Positions 31,464 to 43,400 of a stretch of 64,000 bases of DNA are shown in pieces. Position 1 is the first letter of the stretch, and each line of letters begins with the position of its first letter. The notes under the pieces were generated by a model that saw only the letters and a program-made list of their open reading frames with translations, did not search any database and was not told the origin of the DNA. The DNA is from Crambe crambe (lineage: Eukaryota > Porifera > Demospongiae > Poecilosclerida > Crambeidae). Made by a program: the position numbers and the translations under genes. Where the stretch lies: contig OZ004582.1 of assembly GCA_963924555.1 (NCBI GenBank), positions 5,890,001 through 5,954,000 of the forward strand, in the 5' to 3' direction.

Positions 31464-34400
31464 TCATGCAGTGTACATACAGTTCTCTCTCTGTTCAATA
31501 AAGTGCTCAAACATCTGAGTCATGTGGAAAGCCTCCAAAAACTATGTATAAACACGTAAGAAGAAAATTACACGGATTGTGGGACTTCTTGCAACCACAG
31601 AAGCTCGACATCATAATTATACTGGTTTCAAGTTATTCTAGAGATGGCTGTGTGTGGGGTATATTTAAAGAGACTCGCATGTAAGTTACCCCTTACCCAT
31701 CACCCAAACCTCCTACACTGTGCCACATATGTAAGTACCCTTGGCAAAAGAAAAGAAAGAAAGATAGAATAAAGAGGCAATTATTGTTATCATCTATACA
31801 TACACATGCATGCGTACCCTTCTTGTGGATTTGGAACTGAATCTCTTGATGTAGTCTGCTCTCTGGAATTCTTTATACCCTGAGACGGGGCGGCTCAATG
31901 CATCGTGGTAGTCACCTAATGAGGAAAAGAATTCTATAAAATGCACACTTACTGGGAGGAAAAGGTTTAAAATTTTAATCACTGCCTTAAAAAAACCTTG
32001 ATGCCTATTGGCTAGCTAGCTAAGAATATAGGTCAAAAGTCAAAACCTCCAACAATAATTTTCATGTTAGTCTCGCGCGGGCCAGACTCTCACATGCAGA
32101 AGAGAGAGTCTGGTCAAACTCCTGTACCAACTTTCAGCATAGAAAAATGTGTCACAGTACGTCATGATTCAGTCGAAATAGTGCGAACAAAAAGATGGCT
32201 CAAGATTTCTTGAAGCTATTAAAAGAAGGTGGACGTAGGCTTGGCTATTCGATTCTAAAAGTCATACAAATAGAAGCAGTAAGCTCCTTCATGAAGGGAC
32301 AATCGCTATCGATCGCATGCAGCTAGATAAAGAGGCAGCAATTATCTGCTCGCCAAGTAAAGACTACACACGCGTTCAAATTGATGACGTACCTACGCGT
32401 TCTGCGCATGTTATCCACGATTTTCATGGATTTCTAGAACAAAGTTGGTATAAGAGTTTGACCAGACTCTCTCTTCTGCGTGTGAGAGTCTGGCCTGCAC
32501 GAGACTACATTCATGTATGGAGAGGATGGGCATTAATTGGAATAATATTATCATACATACCATAGAGATATGCGAAGAAGGTCATGAATGTATTGACCAC
32601 AATCTCGTCAGCCTTGCACGGTTCTTTGCCCCTCTGTGCTATGGAGCGCTTGGAATACTCGGACGAGATGATGGAGGCACTCAACTTCCCTTCCAAGAAC
32701 TGAAACAGTTTGCTGGGCAGTATCGAAGACTCATCCCCAATCTGCAAAGTGATCAAAATAGAAACTAAAAATAGGTACTTAAGATTATATATATATATAT
32801 ATATATATATATAGGACAAGTTCAAGTTCTATTGTATACAAGTTTTATTCGATTTTTGAAACTAAAAATGCAGGTAACTCTCGATGTTGTTTAGTTTTAT
32901 TAGCGAATTTTAAGTGTTACCATTCTCCCCTAGCTGCACTTTCAAACAGGGTGCTTAAGTATATTCATGAGAATATAATTCAATTAGTGCCATAGACCCA
33001 GCCCACTTTCTTTGAAGTTCTATATCCAAACAGGGTGGCCCGCCCTGCAATTAGTATACTGGTGTGTTACTATTATTCGTCATAGCAGAGGTATGTATTT
33101 GAATATTATTAAATCACTGTACACTTTTTTTTTCAAATAAAGAAGTTGTTGGACACCATACCTTATAATACTTATATTAGGTCAGTTGGAAAAATTAATG
33201 ATCATTGATTGATTAGCAGTGATTTCTAGCTCTGATCAGATATACGTACACATCCGAAGTACAAACAGTATACTAACCTTTCTGATGAATTTTCCTTTGT
33301 CTAAGTTGATGACGACTGCTTCTTCCATGTCCATTTCGTCAAAGTGTCGACAGGAGGAGGGGTTTATGCCAATGATGTATGGCAGGGGGGAGCAGACAAA
33401 GTCGATCAGGCTGCTAGGCAACACTGGGATAAATACATGCTGCAAAGGAGTGCAAAAAGTGGTAGTGTCATTGTCCATCCCTGTAATGTCAAACTATATT
33501 GATAAGGGATGCAATGGGAGGGGCTAAAAGTTATATGAATATTAAGTCTATCACTCAGTATCTCAAGGAGCCATGGATAATGTACTTCTGTATTCCCTAA
33601 ATTATAGCATATTTTGGCCTATTGAATGCATTGTTATATCAGCCTAAGTAAATCCCAATTCACTGCCATTCAACTCTGGTTGCCTTCCTTCCTCTTCCCT
33701 TGAAATTGCCTTCCCTCTCCCACCTTCCCTTTCCTCCCTCCCTCCCCCTCTCCCCTCCCCTCCTTTAATCCCCCTCTCTTACCTGCCACTCGAAGGGATA
33801 AAGCAAAGCCATCAGAGTATGCGCACATCCAGTCATCAAACTGAGAGAACTCGCACAGAAGATGACCCTCCTCTCCATTAGCAGTGACGAAAACAACTGG
33901 ATAATCTTGCGCTGCTTCAGTGTCGAAAACAGGAGGGAAAAATTGACGTGCTCGAGCCTGGAGTCCAAAGGACGAGTGAAGGTCTGAACTTCCATGTCAC
34001 TTCCTTGAGCCTGCAAAGATGTAGAGATATTATAGAGTGATTTTGACAAGTGTTAGATTAGTAGAGCGATCGATTAGTTAGTGGTCTGCTTAGATTTATA
34101 TATCATATGCTCCATTTTGTTGTGAACCTTCCGCGATCTTCCTACATAATATTCACATTTTCATATTGTTGGTCTATGGAGCAAATCAACTCTATTGTTT
34201 CAATAGAGTAGCATGGGTTTAGGAACAAATGGTGCTTGGGAAGGGCCATTATGGGGTGGTCTGATTGGACAGGTTCTTTCATAATAACTTACGCAAGAGA
34301 AACACTGAATTTTGGTTATGCTCATAAGCAGGAAATTTCATGGGGTTTGATTTAGTGGCTTAAAACATAAAACCTCGAAAATTCTACTTAATTAATGAAG

Positions 34401-35611
34401 ATTTTGTGCTACATGGTAACCAATAGGACATATCAATATCAACTGTGGTCAAAATGTAGCTAGAATGCTTGATGTCTGGCTAAATATCAGGATGTCACAA
34501 CGTCACACGTGAGAGGTACGTACTTCTTCATGTACATGAGTGCTACTACTTTAATATTGGCTGGGCTCATGCCATTGGAAGGTTTCATGAATGGCCGGCT
34601 GGCCACATGGATGATTTCATGTTATGACATGACAGAGCCACTGATTCATGGAGTGTCATGGGAGAGATGCCCACCCCATGACATGAGGCCCTAACTGTTG
34701 TCTCCCCTGATAATGAACTGGTGGTGGTGGGAGGGATAGTCTTTATACAATTTGACATTACTGAGATTGGACATGTGGTGAAATAATTTTGTTTTTTATG
34801 TGTGATACATGATCATGACAAGCAAGATGACACATGTTTTATGGTGTTAGGACAAACTCTAGCTACATCATTAAAACAAGTTAAAACTCCACCAGCTATT
34901 TTTCATCGGAGGATTCTGTTGCTATGCAATGGGGTAATGCGAGCTGGTATAATAGCACGACACGACTGGTTTCAGTGAGGAATGTCAAGGGATTATAAAT
35001 CTCAACAAAGTGATATCAGATATCAGATCACAATGAAGTGAAGAGACTGATGGAACCCAACAGCTCAATTAAGCACGAGTGTTGCTAAGCATAAGAGATT
35101 TACGTAGAGAGAATCAATAAAGTTGCTTCTGATTTGGATAAAACTATAGAAGCTAATGAAGATCGAATTGAAAATGGCACATCATTATGCTTCAAGGAGA
35201 AAATGACATAGCTATGCATTCATTTAGCTATCATAGTTAAATATATCATAGAGAAAACTTCTTTTTTTAGCTATCATAAATTTATAAGTGCCATTATAAG
35301 TGAATGTACCTGATTGTAGCATGTGGTAGTTGTGGTCACACAGCAATCCATTAGCTATGCTCCAACAATAGGGGGTGCTCAAAAGAGAACTGTGCATCAT
35401 AGCACACCATCAATACAGTCACTAGCATGAGACTGAAGACTGGCATTAGTAGGTGAGTCATCACTAGTCGTACCTCGAGTTTAACATCAATCACATGCAT
35501 GGCTGAAGTGCTGATGTGGACAGTCTTGTTGTACTTGTCCTCTGACGGTTGATAAGGACACACACTGTGGCCTCTGGCTATTTTTTTTCCTATAAAATAC
35601 GGTGTGGCCAT
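31464..35611 (-). CDS. DENND2-like DENN-domain protein, 5' end missing
   Basis: Minus-strand exons in order: 35611-35474, 34010-33783, 33439-33278, 32741-32561, 31915-31818, 31541-31464. The last five sum to 249 codons including the stop, with every junction in phase and GT-AG. Conserved cDENN/dDENN blocks match my memory of DENND2: RPLDSRLEHVNFSLLF, SSLLMERRVIFCASSLS, ALLYPFEWQHVFIPVLPSSL, then FIRK...ILPSKL and the final FHMTQMFEHFIEQRE. DENN proteins of this group are GEFs for Rab GTPases (Rab9 in vertebrates). The uDENN part is not seen; only about 120 bases separate the first exon from the conserved promoter of kinase copy 2. The exon at 35611 could begin at the ATG or be internal. Introns hold a transposon (32068-32507), a dispersed repeat and a kelch relic. 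Confidence 0.82.
32068..32507. mobile_element. 440 bp inverted-repeat element in a DENND2 intron
   Basis: Termini about 60 bp long, starting TAGTCTCGCGCGGGCCAGAC and ending GAGACTA, with GAAGAGAGAGTCTGGTCAAA on the left and its complement on the right. Inside, a plus-strand frame from 32194 (MAQDFLKLLKEGGRRLGYS, then QIEAVSSFMKGQSLSIA) faintly recalls the start of RecQ-type helicases. A similar end fragment occurs at about 40570-40590. Confidence 0.75.
32785..32813. repeat. (AT)n microsatellite
   Basis: Uninterrupted AT dinucleotide run just upstream of the DENND2 exon at 32561-32741. Confidence 0.95.
32935..33062 (-). repeat. Dispersed ~110 bp repeat, copy 3 (inverted)
   Basis: Reverse-complement match to 2484-2595: CAAACAGGGTG, AAGTATATTCATGAGAATAT, CAAACAGGGTGGCCCGCCCT, AGTATACTGG. 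Lies in a DENND2 intron. Confidence 0.8.
34619..35213 (+). pseudogene. Relic of a third kelch copy and its 3' flank
   Basis: 34619-34790 matches the last kelch blade of the kinase genes (GAGTGTCATGGGAGAGATGC, GGTGGTGGTGGGAGGGATAG, ATTACTGAGATTGGACATG). About 34795-35213 matches their 3' flank, with many differences. The kinase, coiled coil and most of kelch are absent. Lies in the first visible DENND2 intron, opposite strand. Confidence 0.85.
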
Positions 35612-35822
35612 CCTGGGTCTATATGGTGCTACAAGTTGATGTCAGTTGGATCGGCTCAATACTTGCTTATATCAGTCCCCTCTTGTTCATTAGGAACCTT
35701 TAAAAGTACACAACTAGCTAGCTAGTCAGACATTTGTTGGCGCATGCGCACTAATGGATGTCGTCGTGACATCACGTGATACAGCCAAAACAAAGACGAG
35801 CCACGCCTTAGTTTTGTGAGTC
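35612..35822. promoter_or_regulatory. Head-to-head interval between DENND2 and kinase copy 2
   Basis: The DENND2-like ATG (35611, minus) and the kinase ATG (35823, plus) are 211 bp apart and diverge. The kinase side (35730-35822) is the duplicated promoter region with GACATCACGTGATACA. A shared bidirectional promoter is possible if the ATG at 35611 is the true start. Confidence 0.45.
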
Positions 35823-38454
35823 ATGGCTTCTCAGTTGAAAGAGCTGACCTATGGCTCTGTTGAGATCTATATTGATGATATTCTTGGCATCGGCTCTTAC
35901 GGAAAGGTATGCAGGGCCAAGTGTGGTCAGTTACCTTGTGCTGCCAAGCTTCTCCATGACACTCTCTTCCAGGACAATGACCCAGGGACTCACAACCTGA
36001 CCATGAAGTTCCTGCAAGAGTGCCGGTTCCTCATCTCCATAAAACATCCAAACATTGTGCAGTGTCTAGGTAATATCAGAGATCCTGAATCGAGAAGGCC
36101 AGTTCTCCTGATGGAACTGATGGACGAGAGTCTGACCAAATTCTTAGAGAGATCCACCACTTTTGTTCCTTACCATGTCCAAGTCAACATCTGCTACGAT
36201 GTGGCACTCGCCCTAGCCTACCTCCACTCCAATGGCATCATCCACCGAGACCTCTCCAGCAACAACGTCCTGCTGATCGGCTCAGGCAGTAGAGCAAAGG
36301 TTACCGACTTTGGGATGTCCAAGTTCGTAGACATGAACCCTCGCATGACCCCACTGACCCAGTGTCCGGGAACCTCAGCCTACATGCCTCCAGAGGCACT
36401 GACAGCACCACCTCAATATTCCAGTAAAATGGACTGTTTCTCTCTCGGAGTGCTTGCTATTCAGGTGGAAACAAGGAATTTTCCTGACCCTGGAGATCCT
36501 ACAACTGTGATGAAAGATGCAAGATTCCCAACAGGACGTGCCTTATTCTTCATCCCAGAAGCCGATCGCCGAAAGAAGGATATCGACTTGATAGCACCCG
36601 ACCACCCCCTCCTGCCCATCATCCTTCAATGTATCAAGGATGAGGAGGGGGAAAGACCATCAGCCAATGAGCTGTGTGAGCGTCTAGCCTCACTGAAGAG
36701 GGAGTCAAGGTACACACACAGTGTGGAGCAGACTAGGGACCAGACCTCACGAGCACAGACACTGCAACTATTGTTGGAGAAGAAAGATGAAGATCATCAA
36801 CAAGAGTTAGCAAGAGAGTTAGTGAGGAAAGATGAAGAGCATCAACAAGAGTTAGCCTTGAAAGAAAGAGAAAAACAAGAATTAGAGAGAAAAAATGAAG
36901 AATTAGAGAGAAAAAATGAAGAATTGGAGAGAGGATATCAGCAAAAATTAATGAAAAAGACAGAAGAGCATCAGCATGAATTAGAGAGGAATGAACAAGA
37001 GATTAAAGAGCTTCGACAAGAGTTACGAAAAAAAGGTGAAGAATTACAAGAAGAGTTGGCCAGAAAAGAGGAACTCGCTGCAAAAATTGAAAATAAACTG
37101 CAGATCACTGAAGATGCTGATTCGCAGCATCTAACTAGTAAACCATTATCTGCAGTCAGCAGTGTTCCTGTAAGTTTGTACAGTATGATAGCTATAGCAA
37201 ATTCATTGGTACATGCAGTGGGTAATAAGAGTTAATTCACAAAAACAAACTTCAACAATGAATATTTTGTACAATACATGGTAATTGCATGATATTATTG
37301 TATTAAAGCACTAAATTCCTATAATATATATCTCATTGTAGAGTTATAGCTACTTATTTTCATTTTCAGCTAATGGAAGTTGTAGCTGTAATTAGATCCA
37401 AATTGATATACACTAACATTGTATTTTAATTGGAGTAGATTGTGCTTTGATGCATTCATAGGAATTGACCTATCCTTATGATTTAAGAATGCTGTAGTTC
37501 AGTCATGAATTTCATTTTCTTTAGGTAACTGAAGCTCAAAAGGAAAAGGAAAGATCTGATGAAATACCAGCTGGGCAAATGAAACTATCATGGAGAAAAG
37601 GAAAACAAGCACCACAAACTCTATCATCACTACAAGGAGCAGCTGTGGTCCATGGAAACACTGCATTCTTCTCTTGTCACTTTAATGTATATTCATACAA
37701 GATACTTGAAGATGAGTGGACAGAGCTACAACGATGTGAATATCAATGGTCCAGTCTGGCAATTGTTCACGACACCCTTACAACTGTTGGGGGCTACGCT
37801 AGTGATGACACACCAACTAATACCCTCCTCAGTTACTCACAGAGTGGATCAGGATGGAAATGGGGAAACGGGTTGCCATCAATGACGACAAAACGAGCCC
37901 TTCCGGCTACTGTCACCATCACCACCCACCTGGTCGTAGCAGCAGGAGCAAAGGAATATTATTTAGGTGATGGCCTATCTACAGTTGAAGTATTGGATAC
38001 AGAGACTCTCCAATGGTCCATGGCAAGTGATTTACCTCAAGATATTGCATACCCTCGAGTGACATTATGCAGTGGATATGTTTATCTCTCTAATGATCAT
38101 AGCACTGTACTCTCTTGTTCTGTGGAAGGACTCCTCCAGTCCTGCCAACTGCATCCCCACAAGCCTACCTCCATCAACAGCAATAAGATATGGACTAGAC
38201 AAGCAGACATTCCTGTATGGCATGGATCCAGTCTAGCAACACTAGGAGAACATGTACTAGCTATAGGAGGATGGTTAACAGCAAACATTCACTGTTATGA
38301 CAGAGCTACTGGTTCATGGAGTGTCATAGGAGAGATGCCCACCCCACGATTTAATTCCCTAACATTAGTCTCCCCTGATAGTGAACTGGTTGTGGTGGGA
38401 GGGATAGGTGAATGTATCTGTGACATTACTGAGATTGGACATGTGGTGAAATAA
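35823..38454 (+). CDS. Kinase / coiled-coil / kelch fusion protein, copy 2
   Basis: Exons 35823-37169 and 37525-38454 (449 + 309 aa = 758 aa). Kinase residues match copy 1: GIGSYGKV, CAAKLL, HRDLSSNN, DFGMSK, PPEAL. The coiled coil is 22 residues longer, carrying an extra EL-RKDEEHQQEL unit and a duplicated ERKNEEL. Kelch exon differs more than the kinase exon (for example GAKEYYLGDGLST against GKMKYFGLGGGLSS). The intron again remains open after the donor and would give the same alternative C-terminus. The near-identity of the kinase exon indicates recent duplication or gene conversion. TKL-type Ser/Thr kinase by inference; substrate unknown. Confidence 0.88.
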
Positions 38455-39368
38455 TTATGTCCTGTAGCTACTGCTTTGTTTGTTTTGATTGTTTATGAAT
38501 TTATCAGCTACACTCTTGAATTGGCACTTGGTCTTACATGATGTATGACACATGATCACGATAAGCAAGATGACCCATGTTTTATGATGTTAGGACTAAC
38601 TACATTATTAAACAAAAATCAATAATAATAATGAGTTAAAACTCCACCAGCTATTTGCTTCAGAGGGTTTCTGTTGCTATGCAACGGGGTAATGTGAGCT
38701 GGTATAGCACGACACAACTGGTTTCAGTGCAGCAACAAATGTCCATGAATTGAATCTCAACGAGTGCTAACAGATCAGATCACAATGAAGTGAAGAGAGA
38801 ATCAAAGCATGATACAGCAGTCCACCAATGAATCAATGGAACCCAACAGCTCAATCTGATGGTGAATCAATCAAGCACGAGTGTTGCTAAGCATATATAA
38901 GAGATTTAGATAGAGTCAATAAACTGATTTGGATAAAACTAGCTATAGCAGCTAATGAATACTGAATTTAAAATGTCTGCACATCATTATGCTTCAAGGA
39001 GAAAATGACATCAATGGGTTTCCTGTACACCATTTTACTTTATATCTGAGCATGGCATCCATTCATTTTGACAAATTTTATCAACAGCTTCAAATACCAA
39101 TGGAGGTCATAAATAATACAGTGAACTACCTAAATCTGACATTATACTACTGACATACATACCATTGCAGCTGCCTTTAAGACAGACAAAAATACAATAC
39201 ATCATTATCAGAAAGAAAAGGGTTAAAATACATCACTAGTTCTAGAGTACTAGGTTAGTGAACATGAAGAGGAGAGCGAAGAGAGCAAGAGTTATATCAG
39301 TGTCCTTTTGCCATGTCTAAAAGAGGGAAGCAAAATAGTCAGTGCACGTGCTATTAAGGCTACTAGTA
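38455..39368 (+). repeat. Duplicated 3' flank of kinase-kelch copy 2
   Basis: Close match to 30028-30960, with small deletions, ending in the third copy of the 147 bp repeat (39223-39368). The match ends exactly where the foldback element at 39369 begins. Confidence 0.9.
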
Positions 39369-39650
39369 TAAGGGAAAAAGCATTTCGTGAAATGAAAAAA
39401 GATGTAGGGATGACCACTGCTCAAAAAAGTAAGGAAACAAGAAGGATGGAATCTTTGTTCTGTATATCCAGCCAACAATCCCTACATATACGTCGGGTAG
39501 CTTCAGATTATAGTGTAGTAATGTACGTATATGTAGGGATTGTTGGCTGGATATACAGAACAAAGATTCCATCCTTCTTGTTTCCTTACTTTTTTTGAGC
39601 AGTGGTCATCCCTACATCTTTTTTCATTTCACGAAATGCTTTTTCCCTTA
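39369..39650. repeat. 282 bp foldback element with ~125 bp arms
   Basis: Left arm from TAAGGGAAAAAGCATTTCGT; right arm ends ACGAAATGCTTTTTCCCTTA. Arms are almost perfectly complementary, with about 30 bases of loop near 39493-39522. It follows the 147 bp repeat directly; the paralogous site at 30960 lacks it. Confidence 0.9.
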
Positions 39651-40019
39651 CTTGTTCCTGGTCTTTTTTCCTCTCTTTTATGGTTTTAGCTATGTATAGA
39701 GTTCATTCTTCTATGTGTATGCAGGGACAGATGAAAGAAGAATAGTTCTCCAATAGCATACCAGCCCAATCATTATCAACGAGTCAAGGTGGAGGTAGAA
39801 GATGCTGAAATAGAGTCTACCTTGTTGAATCTAAATCCCCGAGTCGATACAGTAGTCTATCATCATCATCATTATTCTAGCTACATATACCTATACCTAG
39901 GACCTAGCTAGCTAGCTAGCTAGAGGCAGCTGAGTAATATTATAATTTCGAATAATTGGATATCAAATACATGCGCATGCGTATTATTTGGTTCCTTGGT
40001 ATTATTTGGTTCCTTTGGT
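39651..40019. other. Short intergenic stretch
   Basis: No gene recognised. Ends in an AGCTAGCTAGCTAG run (39903-39922) and TTATTTGGTTCC repeats before the LINE-like fragment. Confidence 0.5.
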
Positions 40020-40412
40020 ATTATTGGTCCCTTCAGGTGGGAGTGAACCGCAAGCTAGCATCCTCTTTATCAGCTTGCCGCTCAGCAGGCTTGCACTTCA
40101 TTCCTCTGGTAGCAGAAACATTAGGGGGCCTTGCTGACGACACAATTCAAACTGTTCGCTCCATTGGCAAGGCCATCACAGACAGAGTGGGTACTACAGA
40201 TTCCTCCAACTCTTCCAAGCACCTCTTTGGTCGACTAGCCATCACCCTGTGGCGTGGCAACGCCTGTTTATGGCTACATCGCCTCCCAACTCTCCCCCCC
40301 TCTCTAGACAGAGTGCCATGACTTGGACTTGTTTGTCTGTGTATAATCGAATTCCATTCCATTATTAAAATAATAATAATTAAAAAAAATAAAATAAAAA
40401 AAATAAAAAAAA
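40020..40412 (+). mobile_element. 5'-truncated non-LTR retrotransposon tail
   Basis: The plus frame to the stop at 40321 reads VNRKLASSLSACRSAGLHFI, VETLGG-type AETLGGLADDTIQT, SKHLFGRLAITLWRGNACLW, then LPTLPPSLD. I recognise this as the C-terminal end of invertebrate non-LTR reverse transcriptase proteins. An A-rich tail (40370-40412) follows. No 5' part, so a truncated insertion. Confidence 0.65.
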
Positions 40413-40416
40413 TCAC

Positions 40417-40478
40417 ACATAATAAGGGTGCATTACACATAATAAGGGCGTGTCATAACATTCCAATCATCGATCGTA
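40417..40478 (+). promoter_or_regulatory. Repeat-like sequence directly before the Death-ZU5 start codon
   Basis: CACATAATAAGG occurs twice, followed by GTGTCATAACATTCCAATC and CGATCGTAATGGCT. Almost the same block is found around 25220-26434 (interrupted there). It covers the likely promoter/5'UTR of the gene starting at 40479, so a repeat may supply the start region. Confidence 0.5.
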
Positions 40479-43400
40479 ATGGCTTTCAGTACTCGGGTAA
40501 GTGAGCCCTAGTATGTATACTCTAATCTAGATTACGCAGTAGATGTGAGTGCATGCAAGGGCGGATCTAGTCTCGCGTAGCCAGACGCGCGATTCTTTCC
40601 TCGAACAAAAAATGGTGCCCCTCCCCCCAACTGAACATAGCTAGGATATTATTGTATGATGGTAGGCGAGAATGTCCCTCACATTTGAACGAATCTTGAC
40701 TGTGGCAATGGCCTTCCTCTCCCTTTATTTTCTCGTTTTTCTTTGGCACGTTAAGCATAGGTGGTGGAATAGGTCAGGCCAGTCAGGCCCAGGCCTGACC
40801 AATATTTTGGGAAAAATAAGTTAATCAAGGTTATTTTATTATGCTATCAATAACAAAAGAAAGTGTCCTATGATGCTCGAATAATAATAGGCTGGGAGAT
40901 TACATTTCAATTCAGGCCTGACCAATTGAATTTTGTCTCCAACAGTAAGGGGGAGAGGAAGGCCTGGGAACGAGGCTACACAGGAAATAAAAATCATGCA
41001 TAGCTAGGCAGTTGCATTGTGAGAATTGGGGTAATTTTGAAATGAGTGGTTCTGTTCCTTCTAGCTAGCTACTTATGACATTCTATATTTATGATGGGTT
41101 TCAATGACAGATTCTGGCGATTAATGATCTGAAAGAGGTTCGCAATGCGCTCATTTCAATGAGCAGCAAATGGTATGACCTTGGATTGGAGTTAAATATA
41201 TTTCCTTCATCCCTTGATAACATCCAGAAGTCATTCATGGATAATAATGATTGTTTAAGGGAAGCAATTAAAATCTATCTGAAACAACTTGGCTCCACTT
41301 GGGAGAAAATTGTAGCAGCTTTGCGTGCACCATCCATTAAGAATGACCAACTGGCTGAAGATATTGAGAAAAAACATTGTAAAAAAACCATTTCAAATGA
41401 TGATACTGATGATATTGATTTTAAAGGTAAGTTCAGCATAATTTATGTATAACTAATTATTGAGATTTTTATTATAATAACAGAAAGTGATGATAAAAGA
41501 GTGATTGAGCAGCTGATGAATGAAATTAGCCACCTCAGATCTCAGCTGAGTGAATTAAAATCAAGAGAAACTAGCTTGAAGCTAGAATCTGGCCTTCCAC
41601 TAATACCTTACTCAGGGAGTTCCTATCAAGGTAATAAAAATTACAGCTACTGAGTAGCTTGAGATAGTTACGTACTAGAATCAATATAGTTACACTGCAA
41701 AAACGAAATTGTTATTTTAACAAACCTACTTAGTTAGGTGAGGTTGAATAATTTGAAATCTGTCAAAATGACACTATATTTTTGGTGAATATAACACTGT
41801 TTGGTTGTTTCAATGATGATTAGTCTTGCCTAACAGTTATTGCAGTGTAGTTAATCCAACATGCAAAGAGTGGAATCCACTAATATCAAGCTAATAATCT
41901 TTCCCACATCTTAGTGGCATACCACATTTCCCAGTGTTCCCATCATGAAGGCATAGTTTTTTCGAAGAGTATGGTAGTGATGAGCGTTGGAATATGGTGT
42001 GGAGATTTATAGCTGGTTTAACTGCCTTCAAGTATTTCAGTGATGAATTCATTAGCACCTATGAATCTTATTAAAATTCCTCCATACATGTAGCTACTGA
42101 ACATACCGTAATCGTATAAATTTTCGGAGGTTTAAAATTTCGTGATTTCCGGAGCTGTTCCTACAATAAAAATTTCCGCAGGTCTAATTTTCGTATCAAG
42201 CACATGGAAAATAATGCACGCACATAATAGCTATATCATTGCCTGCTGCTAGCTACCTTCTCGTGATTCGTGGCTACTACAGAGAAATCTAGATAGTCCC
42301 CCAAAAAGAAGAAAAGCTGGGCTGGCGACGCCATACTAAAATCTAGACTGCTACGGAAGGCGAGACGCTTCGTTGTAGAAGAGAGACAGGTAACAGCCGT
42401 AATGAAGCATGATACTTTCGTCTCACCATAGATATTAGACACGGAACAGGATTGGAAACTGCCTACGTCATGTGACGTCACTCCCATTAAGCTAATACAT
42501 TTCGCGCGTGCTATCCGCGTTGTAACCATAGAAAATTTAGCCCTATTGTCGCAATACATTTTCTGAGGAAGAGAGGTACAGACTTTGTGGGACTAGAGCT
42601 ACGAGTACAAGTGTTTTTCTTGCAATTTTATCCTATAGAAGTTTGGAAGGTAAAGTTTCTTACTGGAATAGACTGAAATAAAGAGTGTAATAACTGTTTT
42701 TGGTGTAGGATATGTTGCTAAAGATTTTATAGGCCTACCAATTTGTGGGACTAGAACAGGACTAATATAAATTTAGAAGTCAAGCGTTTGATATCTTTTA
42801 GTAGTATAATAGTTTGTCTATCGGATGATATATGTTATATTGATTCATAGCTGTTAGTTTTTTTTGATTGCAGTGTTAAACTATGGGTTAAATAGTTATT
42901 ATTATTACATTTCTATTATTTATTTGCATTATCATGTTTTATTATCCACTCCATAAAGCTCTCTGCACAAGAACGGGCATCTATAGATGGCTGGAGAGGA
43001 AGACTAAACTCTTCATCTTTCAAAACTTGAGATACTGAATCTCTCGTAGATTTATACTATCTAGCTAGATCTAGTCTCATATTAAATTTTATTATTTTTA
43101 TAAAAGCACAACATGGAAACACTCTAGTCCAGCTAATATTAAGCTACTAAACTAATATTCGCTCTGATATCTTTTGCAGAACTCATTCTTAACTATTATG
43201 TGGTAACTATGCATTCATATCTCGCGCCAAAATTTCCCGGCAAACACGGATAGCACGCGCATGGTAGTATTAAGTTTCCAATCCTGTTCCGTGTCTACTA
43301 TCTATGGTCTCACGGACTATCTGCTCCAGGTTTTTTTCCAGCTGCTATCGATATCGCATCGCACACGCATGCGCATCGCCGTCATATATGACATCATAGT

